Both the position numbers and the translations under genes were made by a program. Shown here in pieces: positions 14,298-34,970 of a DNA stretch of 64,000 nt. This DNA is from Sweltsa coloradensis (lineage: Eukaryota > Arthropoda > Insecta > Plecoptera > Chloroperlidae). The first letter of the stretch is position 1, and every line of letters begins with the position of its first letter. A model generated the notes under the pieces. The model worked only from the letters and a program-made list of their open reading frames with translations, was not told the origin of the DNA and did no database searches. Location of the stretch: assembly GCA_024449915.1 (NCBI GenBank), contig JAMZAV010000320.1, positions 372,001 through 436,000 of the forward strand. The letters are read 5' to 3'.

Positions 14298-14608
14298 TTA
14301 GTACTTTAGACAGAAATTAAAAAAAGTGACTACACCGGGGTTTGAACCCGGGTCCTTATGTCCCAACTCTAGGGTTAGGCCTACAGAGATGGTTTGTTTT
14401 CTCCAGTTAATTTTGTTGTAGTATAAAAGGCAGTGCATTCAGCTGCTCTACACAGGTTATTAACAATGTAAAAAACAAACCAAGAATTTAGACAGTTTTA
14501 AATTAGGTGGCTGCATAGCTCAGTTTGTAAGAGCATAGCCCGGACAGCTAAGGTCTCGGGTTCAAACCTCGGTGTAGTCACTTATTTCATTTCTGTCTAA
14601 AGTACTAA
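14298..14608. mobile_element. Palindromic element built of two head-to-head tRNA-like sequences
   Basis: The left complement and the right plus strand both read GGTTCAAACC..CGGTGTAGTCAC, then a spacer, then TTTCTGTCTAAAGTACTAA. The right copy also has a D-arm-like TAGCTCAGTTTGTAAGAGC and a 4-bp anticodon-type stem (14508-14580). The left copy keeps a perfect T-stem (CCGGG/CCCGG) but has lost the 5' half. Neither has a usable anticodon loop, so these are tRNA-derived repeats, not genes. Confidence 0.6.
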
Positions 14609-14672
14609 CATAACAACGTCATAGTTGCCTACTTTAAAGCCAAGGTTAAACATAGGCTATATATATATTAAT

Positions 14673-15738
14673 ATTAATGAACTAGGTTTTCCGGTTATAA
14701 TGCCACGTTTATTGTCATTAGGCCAACGTTACGATGAAATTTCATTCATCTTCTTCAGGGCCAATACAAATTAATATACAAAAAACGAAAACTACATTAC
14801 ATTGATAAACACAGAACAAAACTGGGCAAACAAAATACAACAAATATAAACAACAGAAATCACTGCACATATGGCGAATTAAAACAACTCAAAGAAAGTC
14901 ACTGCAAAGCTTGTCATTGCAAAGAAAGACACTACATGTTCGTCTTAATTTTTCGTCATGGATCTTGTCACTCTGACTGTCGATGTATTTACTTGCAGCA
15001 GATCATCTGCAGGAATTAACTGTGGCGTTGGTTGTTGGGCCATTGGTTTCAGTCAGCTCGCAACCTTCTCGTGGTATGGCCCGTGATTAGGGGAGTTTTT
15101 CTCCCTGAAACTAATGGCGAGCTCTGGGTCGTCGTTGGGGAACTTTCCCCTTCCCTTTGACTACCTCCCCGACGGCGACGACAATGACAACACGGTCGGA
15201 TGATGACACGGACGGAGACGACCACGACGTGGGGAACCCCTGCCCTCCCCATACGCTTGTGGCTGGTTCTGACCAGCACATGCCTGTCCACCCCTTGTCC
15301 CTCCGCGCCATCCCTTACGTCCCTTCCTTCGTCTCGATTAGCCAAGTTGCATAAATATGAGATATCCAATTCACAGTCAGCCTATGTGGCTGTACATGGA
15401 TCCCTGAAATTGCAGGTTTCCACGTTACTGATGAACGTTGGCTATCTTGCTGTTTATTTAGACTGTGAACTCGTTTGTTTATCTCGATGGCTTCTCGTAA
15501 CATTCTAGGATGAAACTCCTCAACGGTGAGTTGTTTTAATTCGCCATATGTGCAGTGATTTCTGTTGTTTATTCTGTTGTATTTGTTTTCCCAGTTTTGT
15601 TCTGTATTTATCAATGTAATGTAGTTTTCGATTTTTATATATTAATATTGGCCTTGAAGAAGATGAATGAAATTTCATCGAAACGTTGGCCTAATGTAAA
15701 TAAACGTGGCATTATAACCGAAAAACCTAGTTCATTAA
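14673..15738. mobile_element. Fold-back element with arms of about 215 bp
   Basis: Left arm 14673-14892 and right arm 15527-15738 are inverted copies. Shared landmarks are ATTAATGAACTAGGTTTT, TATAATGCCACGTTTAT, GATGAAATTTCATTCATCTT and ATGGCGAATTAAAACAACTC. The centre (about 15050-15366) holds an unrelated GC-rich insert ending in a SINE-type tail. Confidence 0.75.
15150..15366 (+). repeat. SINE 3' part inside the fold-back element
   Basis: Ends CGTCTCGATTAGCCAAG, then TTGCATAAATATGAGA, the same tail as the 5S-derived SINE at 31.4 kb. The 5' head is not recognisable. Overlapping open frames on both strands have no domain support. Confidence 0.45.
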
Positions 15739-15839
15739 TTCACATCGGCCACGAAAATATCCAAAAACATTTTTATATATATATTATGCTCCCTGCAGGG
15801 AGTGGGGATTTTTTAAGGATAGTCCCCATTGTGTGAATT

Positions 15840-15955
15840 CATCCCAGTTGCCCTTAAGTGAGGTTCATCATCCTTCAAACTATGTCACCCCTCTTCTCCC
15901 ATTCTCCCATTCTCCCAGTTAGTGCAAGTGCATAAATATGAAATGTCAAACTTAT
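15840..15955 (+). repeat. Weak SINE-tail relic
   Basis: AGTGCAAGTGCATAAATATGA (split after the first 20 bases) resembles the SINE tail at 15331-15366. Preceded by a C/T-rich stretch with CTCCCATT repeats. Confidence 0.3.
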
Positions 15956-15959
15956 AATT

Positions 15960-24416
<8,457 letters not shown>

Positions 24417-27400
24417 AAAAGACTACTAAGTGGGCTTGTCAACCCAGTACTGTACATAACATAATGTTAAGTGTGGCATTTGAAGGGAACCAATCAATCG
24501 GTGGTCAAGTTGTAGTCCCTCCGTGAGAACAGGTCAAAGGTTAAGCACAAACAATCTGTCGCCGGTTGAAGCGGCAGGGCACATCATCTTTCTCTTTCAA
24601 GGACTCGACAGATCTCACCAAGATTAACAAAAATTAATCATGAGAAATATAATCAGATAAAAAAAGGGCTTGTAGTAAAGACTACTTCCTCTTTTTTTCA
24701 TTCTGTGGCCTTAAATACTTTGTGTACTACTATATACTACTTCCTCCAAGTCTATTCCTTGCCAACTTCACCATGCTTCGGCCCTCTCCAATCTTTTGTA
24801 TCTTCAAGACCAATCCCCACCTCCACTTGAAACTGTCCCAAGTTCAATATCACCCTTCTTGCCCCGTTCCACGGCTGTTAAATAGAGCCGATTACTGGCG
24901 AAAACGGTAATCGTTAACGAGCGTAGGTCATTTGTTTCCGAGTGTCATGTTACTTGATTGTTAATTAAAAGTAAAATGTATGTATTTTGACTTGTTGCTC
25001 ATTGGCTGTTGTAATATCATTTTTGTCTCCTAGCCCAGTAGTCGGTTGGTCTGTTAGCCTCGCCGCTTCCACGTAGACACCGGTTCAAGTGGAAGCTGAG
25101 GCAAAAATTTCTACTCTATTAATATTGCCAAGGAAGCACAGTAGAATGTGATCTTATAAATCCAAGTTTGTTATAAAATATAAATCCAAATATTGACATG
25201 ACCCTGTGATTTTGATCTTCCCGTCGTTAGTTGTGAATTCATAGTAAGTGAAGATGTTGCAACACTGTAATCGGGTGAGGACCGAAGCAACAACACGAGG
25301 AATTATCCATAAATCATAAATGTTACTCATCCATTCGAAACAAATTCCACAACATATTGTAATGATTGCTTAATGGGCTTCATCACAGTAAATCCGACAT
25401 TTACACTTGCAGATGCTTACACCATTAGTTACTTGCATATTATTGTGTGTTTGTTTACATTTTGGGGTTTCATCTATGCCAGAAATAAGGAATGCTAGCT
25501 CTATTATCTGGTAAGGTAATGTATGACATTTTGCCCTGCAGACAATAGAATGAACCAAAACGTGTGAAAATGTAGTGTAGGCAACACCTCTCGAGCTTTA
25601 TATTGTTACGGAGGAATCCGATAGCAATCCAAGCAGTTTACCTTCAAGCAGCAGCTGGCCAGAGTTTGTCTTGTGCTATGAACTCCAGATAGCTGTTGGA
25701 TTATTTCAAGATCTGTTCAAACCTTAATCTAATTATTAATTAATTAATTGATGTTAAATGAAATCAAAATGAAATGGCTGTTTCACTCCTAAAATTTAGG
25801 CTGTGTTACGTACCTAATTTTCAATGCTCTCTCATTGCGTTTTGCAATGGGAGTATCAACACATGAAATGTCTGCAATGAGCATTATTGTCGATACATAC
25901 GCATCACAAATTTCCCATGTACCTAGTAGCTAGTAAGATGTCTATAAAATCACAGCAGTTGGAACTTTTGGAGCGAGTTCCTGTGAAATATTATTAGTTT
26001 AAGTGATAAACCATTAAGGTACCACATAACCGTGCCTGTTGCTTTGCTTCACTTTATTTTTTTGTTGAGAACGGCTGCAATCCTTTACTCTTTGTTGCTT
26101 TCTGAGTTTCTGGTTATATGGTTGTTTGTGTCCATGCATTTGTCACGTGTAATCCCCTTCAGTACGAGTAGTGTTGAATGTCTTACTGTTGCTGTTAAAT
26201 TGAAAAATAAAACTACTTAGTGCTGAAGATGTTAAGCTTTTTAAGTAGGCTACATTACTGTTCTTGTGTGTTATTCTAAATTTAATTGGAGACTTGAAGT
26301 TTAAAACATCCTAGTTGCAATGTAGCCTAATTTCTATCTTTACATATACGTAATGAAGATTTAGAATGTTCGAATGATATTCTGGATTTACTAATGTGGA
26401 TCAGCTCTTGGAATCCTTCACCAGTAAACTACGTACATGTGGCAAATCTTATTTCATGGCATACCTCAAACTGCATAAGAACTACTAAGGGCTATGCAGC
26501 CTATGCTTTAACAAGCATGTTTTAGTGTCATGTCCTGTGCTGTACTAGTAACTGTTCCAGTGTGTTAACTCTCGTAAGCTGTTCATCAGATCAACCTTGT
26601 TCGCGAGTTTTTGGTTGGCAAGAGGAACATGTTCGGTTATATACCTTGTACTGTAATCGAAGCCTTTAACCTTTGCAGTGAAGAAGTCCATTAAACTGAT
26701 ATTTAAAAACTACTGTAAATGTTTCTCTGTGACAAATGTGCATTATGCCTCTTTATCTGTAGAGTTGGGAGGCCTGTGCAATATTTGATTATTTACAACC
26801 AAGAGTGATTCTTTCATTTAGGTAACACAATCATTAGAAATTACATTAGGATTAATTTGGGCATGAAGCAGTGTGTACATAAATAATATTTGTATTAATT
26901 TCTGACAACAAATGCATTTAAGTACATCTGTACAAAATATATTCACATCTAGATTCATTAAGAAGCATTATCATTTATTTCTATTACTTATACAATTCCA
27001 TAATTATTGTTGAATTACCTTTAGGCTACATCATTATTTAAGTTGCATTTCGTAATCGTGTTCCAATCACAAGGGCTTTACAAAGTGTCATAAACTCGTA
27101 AAGCAAGTGGAATGGAGTTAACTTTTTTTATATCACTTACAATATATTCATTGTAGTAGGGTGTAGCTTCGGACATGCTATCGTTATCCATTTTGCATAA
27201 GATAACTTTCATTGCCATTGTTATACTGGTATACGTATTTACTCCCATAATTTACGCCCATCGAGTAATCTATGCACATCTATTTTCAAAGAAAAAAAGT
27301 TTAAAATAGTCTCATATATTTCATGCATGACATTTTTCTTGGTAGTTTCTGCACACCAAAAATACGTAAATAAATCTGGGTAAATTATGTGAGTCAGTAC

Positions 27401-27486
27401 AGCCATGATTTTCTCAAGCGCACAGTCGGAATGTAGGCGTACTGTTGAAGAAGAGTGTTCAAATCCAGTTTTGCATCAATCATAGC
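24417..27486 (+). other. RAP1 3' UTR of unknown length and downstream DNA
   Basis: No coding region is visible here. The 3' UTR must begin at 24417. The first AATAAA noted is at about 26206-26211, in a T-rich context, and other copies lie further on, so the polyadenylation site cannot be fixed. A weak tRNA-like trace (A-box-like TAGCCCAGTAGTCGG and GGTTCAAGTGG) is near 25030-25100. Confidence 0.4.
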
Positions 27487-27494
27487 ATTAATGG

Positions 27495-28301
27495 CAGTGG
27501 CGGCTTGTGAGGGAGTGCTGCAGCCCCCCTGGCAATCTGATCCATCGTGTTAATATATATATATATTGCCACCAATCAGTTTTATAAAAAAAGTAATTTA
27601 TTGTGCAAAATGTGTTTGTATAAAAATATTTCCAGTAAATCTTCTTATGAGTACGATCACAATTGAATGCGCACGTTTTTGAACGCTGCGGTCTGCAGGT
27701 TTTGCAGTCCTCCTAGAGTCTAAGCGGGTAAGCGGGGTCCTAATGTCGGGAGGGGTTGTAGGGGAAATACTGTTGCTCAGGTCTGCACTGTCTGCAGTCC
27801 ATTGCCGTAGCCAGTTCCCGCGACGTGTTAGCGCACCCACTCACCCAATGCGTTCAGTGGCAATGATGGCGGACAAGCGAGTGGACTATCTTAGTGTTGT
27901 ATTTATTTGCAATTGTGAACACATTACTGTAACCAAGATGAATTTCAGTGCAAATACTGTTTATCTTTAAAGCAGCGTGTTCATTTGATTGTTGAAAGAT
28001 AAATGAATTTTGAAATCAAATGGTCAACCCACATTTTTAAAATAATTTAAATTAACCACCAGTCACCACAAACAAATGTTATAAAAAAACGTGCCTAAAA
28101 CACGTAAAAAATACCCCAATCGCACTAAGAGTCGAAAAGGAAATCCGGGGCTGTGCGCCCTGGACCCGCGTTCGCTGGGGGACCTCCCCCAGACCCCCAT
28201 TGTACAAAAGCGTGTACTTAACCCAGGAAAGAGCATAATCCCATAAATTATTTTTTGATACCCCTGCAGAGCCTCACTGTAAAAAGTCAAAGCCGCCACT
28301 G
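27495..28301. mobile_element. hAT-like element (CAGTGGCGGC ends)
   Basis: Starts CAGTGGCGGCTT and ends AAGCCGCCACTG, flanked by ATTAATGG and ATAAATGG (7 of 8). It contains an AT microsatellite near 27552 and, near the right end, a block (GGGGCTGTGCGCCC ... CCCCCAGACCCCCATTGTAC) also found in the element at 32261-33482. Confidence 0.7.
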
Positions 28302-28309
28302 ATAAATGG

Positions 28310-31275
28310 AATATCATTTTTCAAGAATACAAATGCATCACAGTTTGAGGGTTTGCCCTCCTGTTTTGCATCATATTGTGAAACAAGTTTACTGGTGAAT
28401 GCACATAATGTTTGTATTTCATTGTTCTTCAACACTTAGATTTTGATGTTAGTGTTAGACAAGTTTACAGCTAATATGTATTCGTGTTTGGAAGTAAGTT
28501 CCAATATGTACAAATTTGGTTGGCTTATCTCAGATACAGGTACTTGAAACCGCTTTTTATATGTCTTCCTCTTAGCATTAATAAGACTGTACTTTGCTAA
28601 TATACCATTTCACGATTTGATTTATTAGGTGGAAATATTAAGTACAAAGTCGATGTGAGCTAAGATTTTTTCAGTGCAGTTACTGCTGCTATCAGTTCTC
28701 TTTTGACTCTAGCGGAGAGTATTGGCAAAAACAAATAGTACCAATCATTGACTAGAACGATCACAACATAGTTTAAAATGCTCTCTTCAAGTTTGCAGTT
28801 TTAAAATACTAGATATTCTTCTTTGTCCATACACCCCATAGTAATAATATGCCATACCAAGCGTCACATTTCAAACCGGAATCTTGTGATTGCCTAACGT
28901 CTGTGAGCAAAGAAGGGTATACTGTGCTGAAAAGGTCCTAGAGGGAATTCTCATCCGTGCACACATTATTCACATGGCAATACGATATACGTATCACTCT
29001 GGTATAGCAAAAACACACTAATTTTTGCCTTGGATTTGGGCTGCAAAAGCCCTTCCGATTAATACGTTGGTAACTTGTATATTTAATTATAGTATTGTAA
29101 GGAATTGATGTCTTGTTTCTTGTTGAGTAATAACATTTATATTATGCGTTGGATGTTTGAACCCAAAAAGCACAATCACTACTAGTAGTGTCATTCCTTC
29201 ATTAGTATTCGATTAGCTGGCCCCATTGTTAGCCGGAGATATTATTTTGTACCTATTGCAGTCGCGTGACCTAATGTTATACTAGAACTTGGATGCAAAC
29301 ATCTGAGAATTGATTATTTAATTATATGCATAAGTAAATAGTTTGAAATTAAGTTTAAAGTAAGAAACAAATGGAAAAATTATTTATTAACAAACTTTAC
29401 ATACAATCAATCATAGTTGTCTTAGAACATGATATTGAAATGTTCCATTTCACAACGAAGTTAATACCCTTAGTCTGTTTTTGCATTGTAGCATTATTTG
29501 GGGGTTGGGAAAGCATGGATGTTCTATGTAATGGAACCTGTCTGGTACTGAAAAGATAAACAGGTATGCAATGTTGGTTATAAAATCTTTCTGTTCTTCA
29601 CACAATCCATCACACTTCCTTATCGTTCATGCACTAGTAGCCCCCAATGCTGCTCCAAATAAATGAACCTTGAATTGTACCTGTAAATTTCAACCTTAAA
29701 GTCACCTCAACTTTCAATAAAGAAACTCCACATTTAAATTGAGGTAATCCATAATATCCTAAGGCTCTTTCAATCAACTTCAAGTGAAGAGTAGTTCACC
29801 CTTGTCCATACAGGGTCTTTTTGTACAATAACCTTTAATTTCAATAACAACCTTTGTTTTAGGGAGCAAAGCTCCCCTATAAGTATCACTTTTCTGTCTG
29901 TACAAGCAAATGTCGCTTCTCGCGATAAAAACTGAACAAGACCTTCAATTGACATGCGTTATTCGTTGTAATCATTGCCCTCCCTAATGATACATAATGT
30001 TTTAGATGACCCTGGGGGTCCGGGGTCAAGGCTAGCATACCCAAACACCTGACATAAATACTCGGCTCATCCACCAACAATGGATAGGAAATGGTATTTC
30101 ATTTATGTATTCTTCTTTTTGACAATCTGTTGCTTCAGTAGCTTTGCTCCCTCTTTAGGTTATTCTCGAACCCGTGCTTTTTTATGAAAAATAATATCTA
30201 ATACCCTGGTCCTGTTTGTTATTAAGAGGGGACGCTGAGCTTGGCCCAACTCAAATGCGCGCGCTCAGGTGTTGATGATTTCTGCTGAACGGTTAGTAAT
30301 GTCATTACCAAGTTTTGCATGAATTTAATGAAGTACTTATATATTGATATCCATAATTGGTTGCAAAAAATTAGCCTTAAAGATACATTGCGAGACGTAA
30401 GTCCAAAACGTGAAAAAATGGGAAATCCAAAACATGGATTTGGAACATAGAAATTCCCACCAAACAGTTGATCTTACAATAAAACCAAATATATTTGCAC
30501 ATTCACATTGATTTAAACGTTGGTATCCAGTCTGAAAATTTGTTTAAAAAAAATCTCTACACTTTGAATAAATTTCCAAAATTGAGTAAATTACGGAGCA
30601 CGATTTTTTTATTAAAAAACAATGAATTAATTTAGGAAGCAAACTGGATGTCAAAGATTGATTGTTTATTAAAGTTTGTGTGAAACATTATACCAATGAT
30701 ATTAACCGTTCACCTAGAAAATCCAGAAAGCTGAGCGCTTAAACTCATCTTAACTGGTTAGAATCACCAGTTTCTTTGGCTATGGACTTTTAGTACTTGC
30801 TAGCAAGGCTCGGCACATGGATATGGGCATATTCATATTTGGAAAGTTTATAACAAAAAGATGATTGGACACTAGGTTATTTGCACGCTGAATATTATAC
30901 ATATTTTAACTGACAATAGTTTGAAATGGGGTTAAACTTTTGCTTTGGGTGACTGAAGAATTCTTAGTTTCTGACTAAGACTAATGGGTGCACGTTTTCT
31001 TCGAATGGAGGTGCCTTTCAGTTAGTGTTATTTTGCATTTGGACAATGTGTATGCCTATTGGACATTTGTGAAGTAATATTCACATGTGAAAGTGGATTA
31101 AGGTCGCGCAGGATGGCCACTAACTGGGGATCAACACGGAAGTGGTGTCGCTCGACATTGCGCACGTTGACGTTTTTGTTATGGAAAAATGTTCAATGGC
31201 GTAAAAGCCTATAATTACTGCAAAACATGCATCGCCTCTTCACGTGCACAACGTACACTCCTTTGTCTAAAATTC
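28310..31275. other. No gene seen
   Basis: AT-rich DNA with only chance reading frames, apart from the fold-back element at 29861-30152. Confidence 0.4.
29861..30152. mobile_element. Small fold-back/MITE (AGGGAGCAAAGCT ends)
   Basis: AGGGAGCAAAGCT at 29861 is mirrored by AGCTTTGCTCCCT at 30140-30152, and the inversion extends imperfectly outward (AACCT). The body is non-coding. No clear target duplication. Confidence 0.5.
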
Positions 31276-31417
31276 TTAAAGGAACTATTACCTCAAAAAT
31301 TTATTTTTTACCACATAATCTGGCGCATAATACTACACTAAAATGACTGTTAAAAAATTATATCTTATAACTGTGATTTTACAGCAATTTTTAATTTTTT
31401 TTACTCCGAAAATTTGT

Positions 31418-31832
31418 TGATTGAATATTGCTTAACGTCTCATATTTATGCACTTTGGCTAATCGAGACGATGAGTGGTGATAGATGAGGATGAAGTATG
31501 AACAGAAGGGAGGAGGGGAAACCCGGTACCGGCACGTAGCCTACTCCTTTCGAAAAGTACCAAGGGGACCAACGGCTTAACGTCCCATCCGAAAGGACGG
31601 TGTAACTTTGACAGTCATGTAGGTTCCTCCACTAACCCGGACTGCCGAGCAGATGTCGAGGAGAACGAAGCCGTTACACTAGCTTTCGAACCCTCCATCT
31701 GCTCTAACCAGCAGTATACGTGAGTTTCAGGGTAGAGCGGTCACCCACTCTACCCATGACCACGCCCGATTCTGCTTAACTTCGGTGTTCGAGTGGGAAC
31801 CGGTTAAACGAGCTCGGCTAAACCGCTGGCTA
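31418..31832 (-). mobile_element. 5S-rRNA-derived SINE (SINE3 type) with 12-bp TSD
   Basis: On the minus strand the head (31832 to about 31720) contains AACACCGAAGTTAAGCAG, ATCGGGC and GGGTGACCGC, the conserved core of 5S rRNA, including the internal polymerase III promoter area. A body follows with GGATGGGACGTTAAGCCG, a conserved-core-like block seen in metazoan SINEs. The tail is TCGATTAGCCAAAGTGCATA-type sequence ending ATGAGACG. Flanked by CCGAAAATTTGT at 31406-31417 and 31833-31844. Non-coding; moved by a partner LINE. Confidence 0.82.
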
Positions 31833-32260
31833 CCGAAAATTTGTGTTTTTGTTTTGTTCCACATAGATATTAGAGCATTGAATCTAAAATTGCCCTTCCG
31901 TCTTGAAATTGTGGATAAATATACACTCAAAACACCAAAAATATGCATTCCAAAATCACACCCCTTCTTGGTACCTAATCATCATATTTTGACCATTTAC
32001 AGAAAAGGCTATAGAGAAGAAGATATAGAGGATTTACAGAAAAGGCTGTCGAGTACGTCAATAATGGCCAATATTTTTTTGTATCAAAATCCTCCAAGGT
32101 CACTGGGCATAAAAATCGTCCCCATGCTATTTCTTTTGGGAGACCTTTGCCGATGCAACATAGCTCGAAAAATACCAAGTATGACAATTAATTTTTCGTA
32201 TCATGGTGGACTCAATAATTTTTCTGTTAATTTCTAAATTCATAACTAGTTAGCCTGAAT

Positions 32261-33482
32261 CATTGGCGTAACTACGGGGGTGGGGGCGACCGCCCCCCTA
32301 GATTTAGTCAAGAGGGGGCGCACAATTTTGTGGCAAGGTTTTGTAAACTGACAATCTTCACAGTTTTATAAATTATCTACAAAATCATGCTGAAACTTAA
32401 GTTTTAAAAAAACTTCATTTTTAATGTTAAAAATAATAAAAAATCTGGGGCTCAGCGCCCCAGACCCCACCAGTGGCGGTTTTTACGGTGTGCCTGGATG
32501 TGACAATATTGCAAACCTTATCAGTCAGTAAAAATAGCCTTACAATCCCAAATTTAATTAGTATGAGAGAAACTTATTTTTAGAAAATGTATGAAGAGCC
32601 CACATAATGCGATTCAATTATTCTCTACCCAATGTAGGAGCTACAAGCATGCTTGTTGCTTTGGGGAATTATCGGTGAAAAAGTAACCCGCAAGCGACAG
32701 TGCAGCCTCATCCATATAGCAGACATCTTTGGTGTATTTGGCACCACAAAATAAAAAACAAAAAATGAATTCCTAAAAAAGAGAAAAGTATGAACGGTCT
32801 TAAATTGAGCAAAATCTAACTACCTTGAACAAAATGTTCCCGGAGTTTGTGCCCCCAAAATGTAGTCTACTTGTTAAAGCTTCCGACATATCAATGCACA
32901 CCTGCAATGGTGATGTCATGCGAGTATACGGCATAAACCCAAGTATAAAACAAATTGGGGTATACACTGTACACTGTGCTTATTATTATTATACACTTGT
33001 AGAACAAAAAATGAGGAAATCCAATGTCAAGTTAAAGCACATTATCTAATATTGCAATCACAACAATCATCAGTAACAAAATACAAAAGACCATATCAAA
33101 AGCACCACTGACAAAATTATTTTAAAAACATGCCTCAAAGTCGTTAAAATCCATTAATCACACTCTTAGAATCGGGAAATTTTCCGAGGCTGTGTGCCCC
33201 AGATGGGCTCTAGTAAAAGTGCCTTTCCCCAGGTCCCCAATTGTACTAAATCATATACTTTACTACTCATGAAAGAGCGTACACCCATAAATACACTTTT
33301 GATGACACCACTACACAGTGCACACCTGTTAATGAGTTGAAAAGCCACCTTTGCCAGACTCGCACTAGTTGGGGAGGGGGCGTCCCCCAGACCCCCATTC
33401 TACCAGGATACATGGGTTATGTTTGTGGTTATAAAGATGTTTGCCCCCCCCTAAAAAACAAGGGCTAGTTACGCCTGAACTG
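32261..33482. mobile_element. hAT-like element with perfect 8-bp TSD GCCTGAAT
   Basis: Ends CATTGGCGTAACTAC and GTTACGCCTGAACTG are imperfect inverted repeats (core GGCGTAACTA). They are flanked by GCCTGAAT at 32253-32260 and 33483-33490. A second element with CAGTGGCGG-type ends may be nested at about 32473-33350. GC-rich hairpins (GGGGCTCAGCGCCCC) occur inside. No transposase is visible. Confidence 0.75.
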
Positions 33483-34499
33483 GCCTGAATATAATATATT
33501 TTTTGACTTAAGCGGGTGAATACTCCTTTAAATTTTGGAATAATATGATATAAATAATATAAGTATTCAAATTTTTTGAATGTCCTGCAAACTAAAATTT
33601 AGATTTCTGATAAGTCCAACACGTGTTGAACTCTTTATAGTTACAGTTGAACATTGCAGACTGCACTGCAACTAAATAATAGGTGGTCCTGTAGACTGTA
33701 GACCCCAAATAGTTTGTTTTTTAAGTGGAACATTATTTTCCAAAGCAACTACGCTGTGTGATCAAAATGTAATATTACATACCTATATCAATAACTTGCA
33801 TCAGCTAGGATTGGGCAATCCACCACCACATCGGCATGCTGGCCCTCTGCTTAATGTTGCAAGTACTTTGCAGCATGATTAAGTTTTTTTATGGCATTGT
33901 GGTGAGGCAGCATGCTCTTGGTAATGAGATAGTTGTTCATCAAATGTTTCTCTTGACAATGATGATCTTATGTTTCGCTGCATATAGTGTTGTGAATCCT
34001 GCTTACTGCTCTCCTCTTGTAGGGGAGCAATGATAATTAGTATGTGTAGTTGAGATTTTCTTTCACGTCTTGTGGTCTCTTATATAGACTGTCCCAGTTA
34101 ACGTTACACTGGTTTAAACTCTTTGGCATTAAATACTTGTTTTGTTAACGTATGGAAACTTGAGTTGTAGATGGTAGGCACATATCACGAACAAATTGCC
34201 ACAATAACCAACATCAATAAATTTAATTTTATCTTTGGTAGAGGTAAAATAAAACTGTCAACATTTGCACTGTAAAATACACTGATGCATTTTCTCAGCT
34301 AGTGAAATCTAAACTGGTACAGAGTATACCACATCTACACTCCACACCCAAGAGCATGTACATTTTGGCATTGGTGCTACAATGTAACAATACGCACCTT
34401 GGAGGTAATGCTGGAAGGAACCTGAAGTTAGTTAGTGTAGTGTTTTAGTATAGTTATTGGTGATGGGTTAAAGCTTTTTTACTAAGAGGCACTGTAAAG

Positions 34500-34962
34500 C
34501 AGTGGCGGTTCGCCGTACGAAGCAAGTGAGGCTGAGCCTCGCCAAAGAATCTGCCTGGCATATCAATAATTATTTACTTAGTACAATAAAAAACATTTAT
34601 TTATTTTGCCCATTTTATTCCTCACAATCTAATTCCAATTTGTTGACTGATATAGGTTTCTCTGTAATGTTTATTGGATAATGCAAGCACAGCACCGCGA
34701 TAAAAGCCCCAGGAGTGCGAGAAATAACCTGTTCAGAGAGGTGTAGCGCTGAAAGCTTCAGATAAGGTTGCCTGCGCGGTTCGGCCAACTTACCTCGTAG
34801 TAGGGAAAGCAATGGGATATATAGAAGTAGGGACCAGTGCATTGGCCACGGACACTCCTCTTTCAAACGTTTCAGTGTGAAGTGTGAACCTGTCACGTTG
34901 ACCTTCATTCACTACAATTGGAATTTTGCCTCGTAAGTAAAATTGAACCAGAGCCACCACTG
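34500..34962. mobile_element. hAT-like MITE (CAGTGGCGG ends)
   Basis: Starts CAGTGGCGGTTC and ends GAGCCACCACTG, flanked by CTGTAAAG and CTGTAAAA (7 of 8 bases match). Open frames within it show no recognisable domain. Confidence 0.65.
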
Positions 34963-34970
34963 CTGTAAAA

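Larger units (their letters stand above)
31280..33527 (+). mobile_element. TTAA-flanked element, copy 1, with two later insertions
   Basis: Bordered by TTAA (31276-31279 and 33528-33531), with imperfect short inverted ends AGGAACTATTACC and GGTGAATACTCCT. After removing the SINE (31418-31832) and the hAT element (32261-33482), about 0.6 kb of non-coding sequence remains. TTAA targets are typical of piggyBac-like elements, but the assignment is inference. Confidence 0.65.

Noticed and set aside
14298..14608. Two functional tRNA genes
   Set aside because: The left copy lacks the D-arm and anticodon arm, the right lacks U33 and a proper T-stem, and both are parts of an inverted-repeat element.
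15049..15508. Overlapping open frames on both strands
   Set aside because: They arise from GC-rich repeat sequence inside a fold-back element; repetitive Asp/Thr and Arg runs are not protein-like.
25030..25100. tRNA-like sequence with A- and B-box-like words
   Set aside because: Stems do not pair, and no repeat borders or tail were found.
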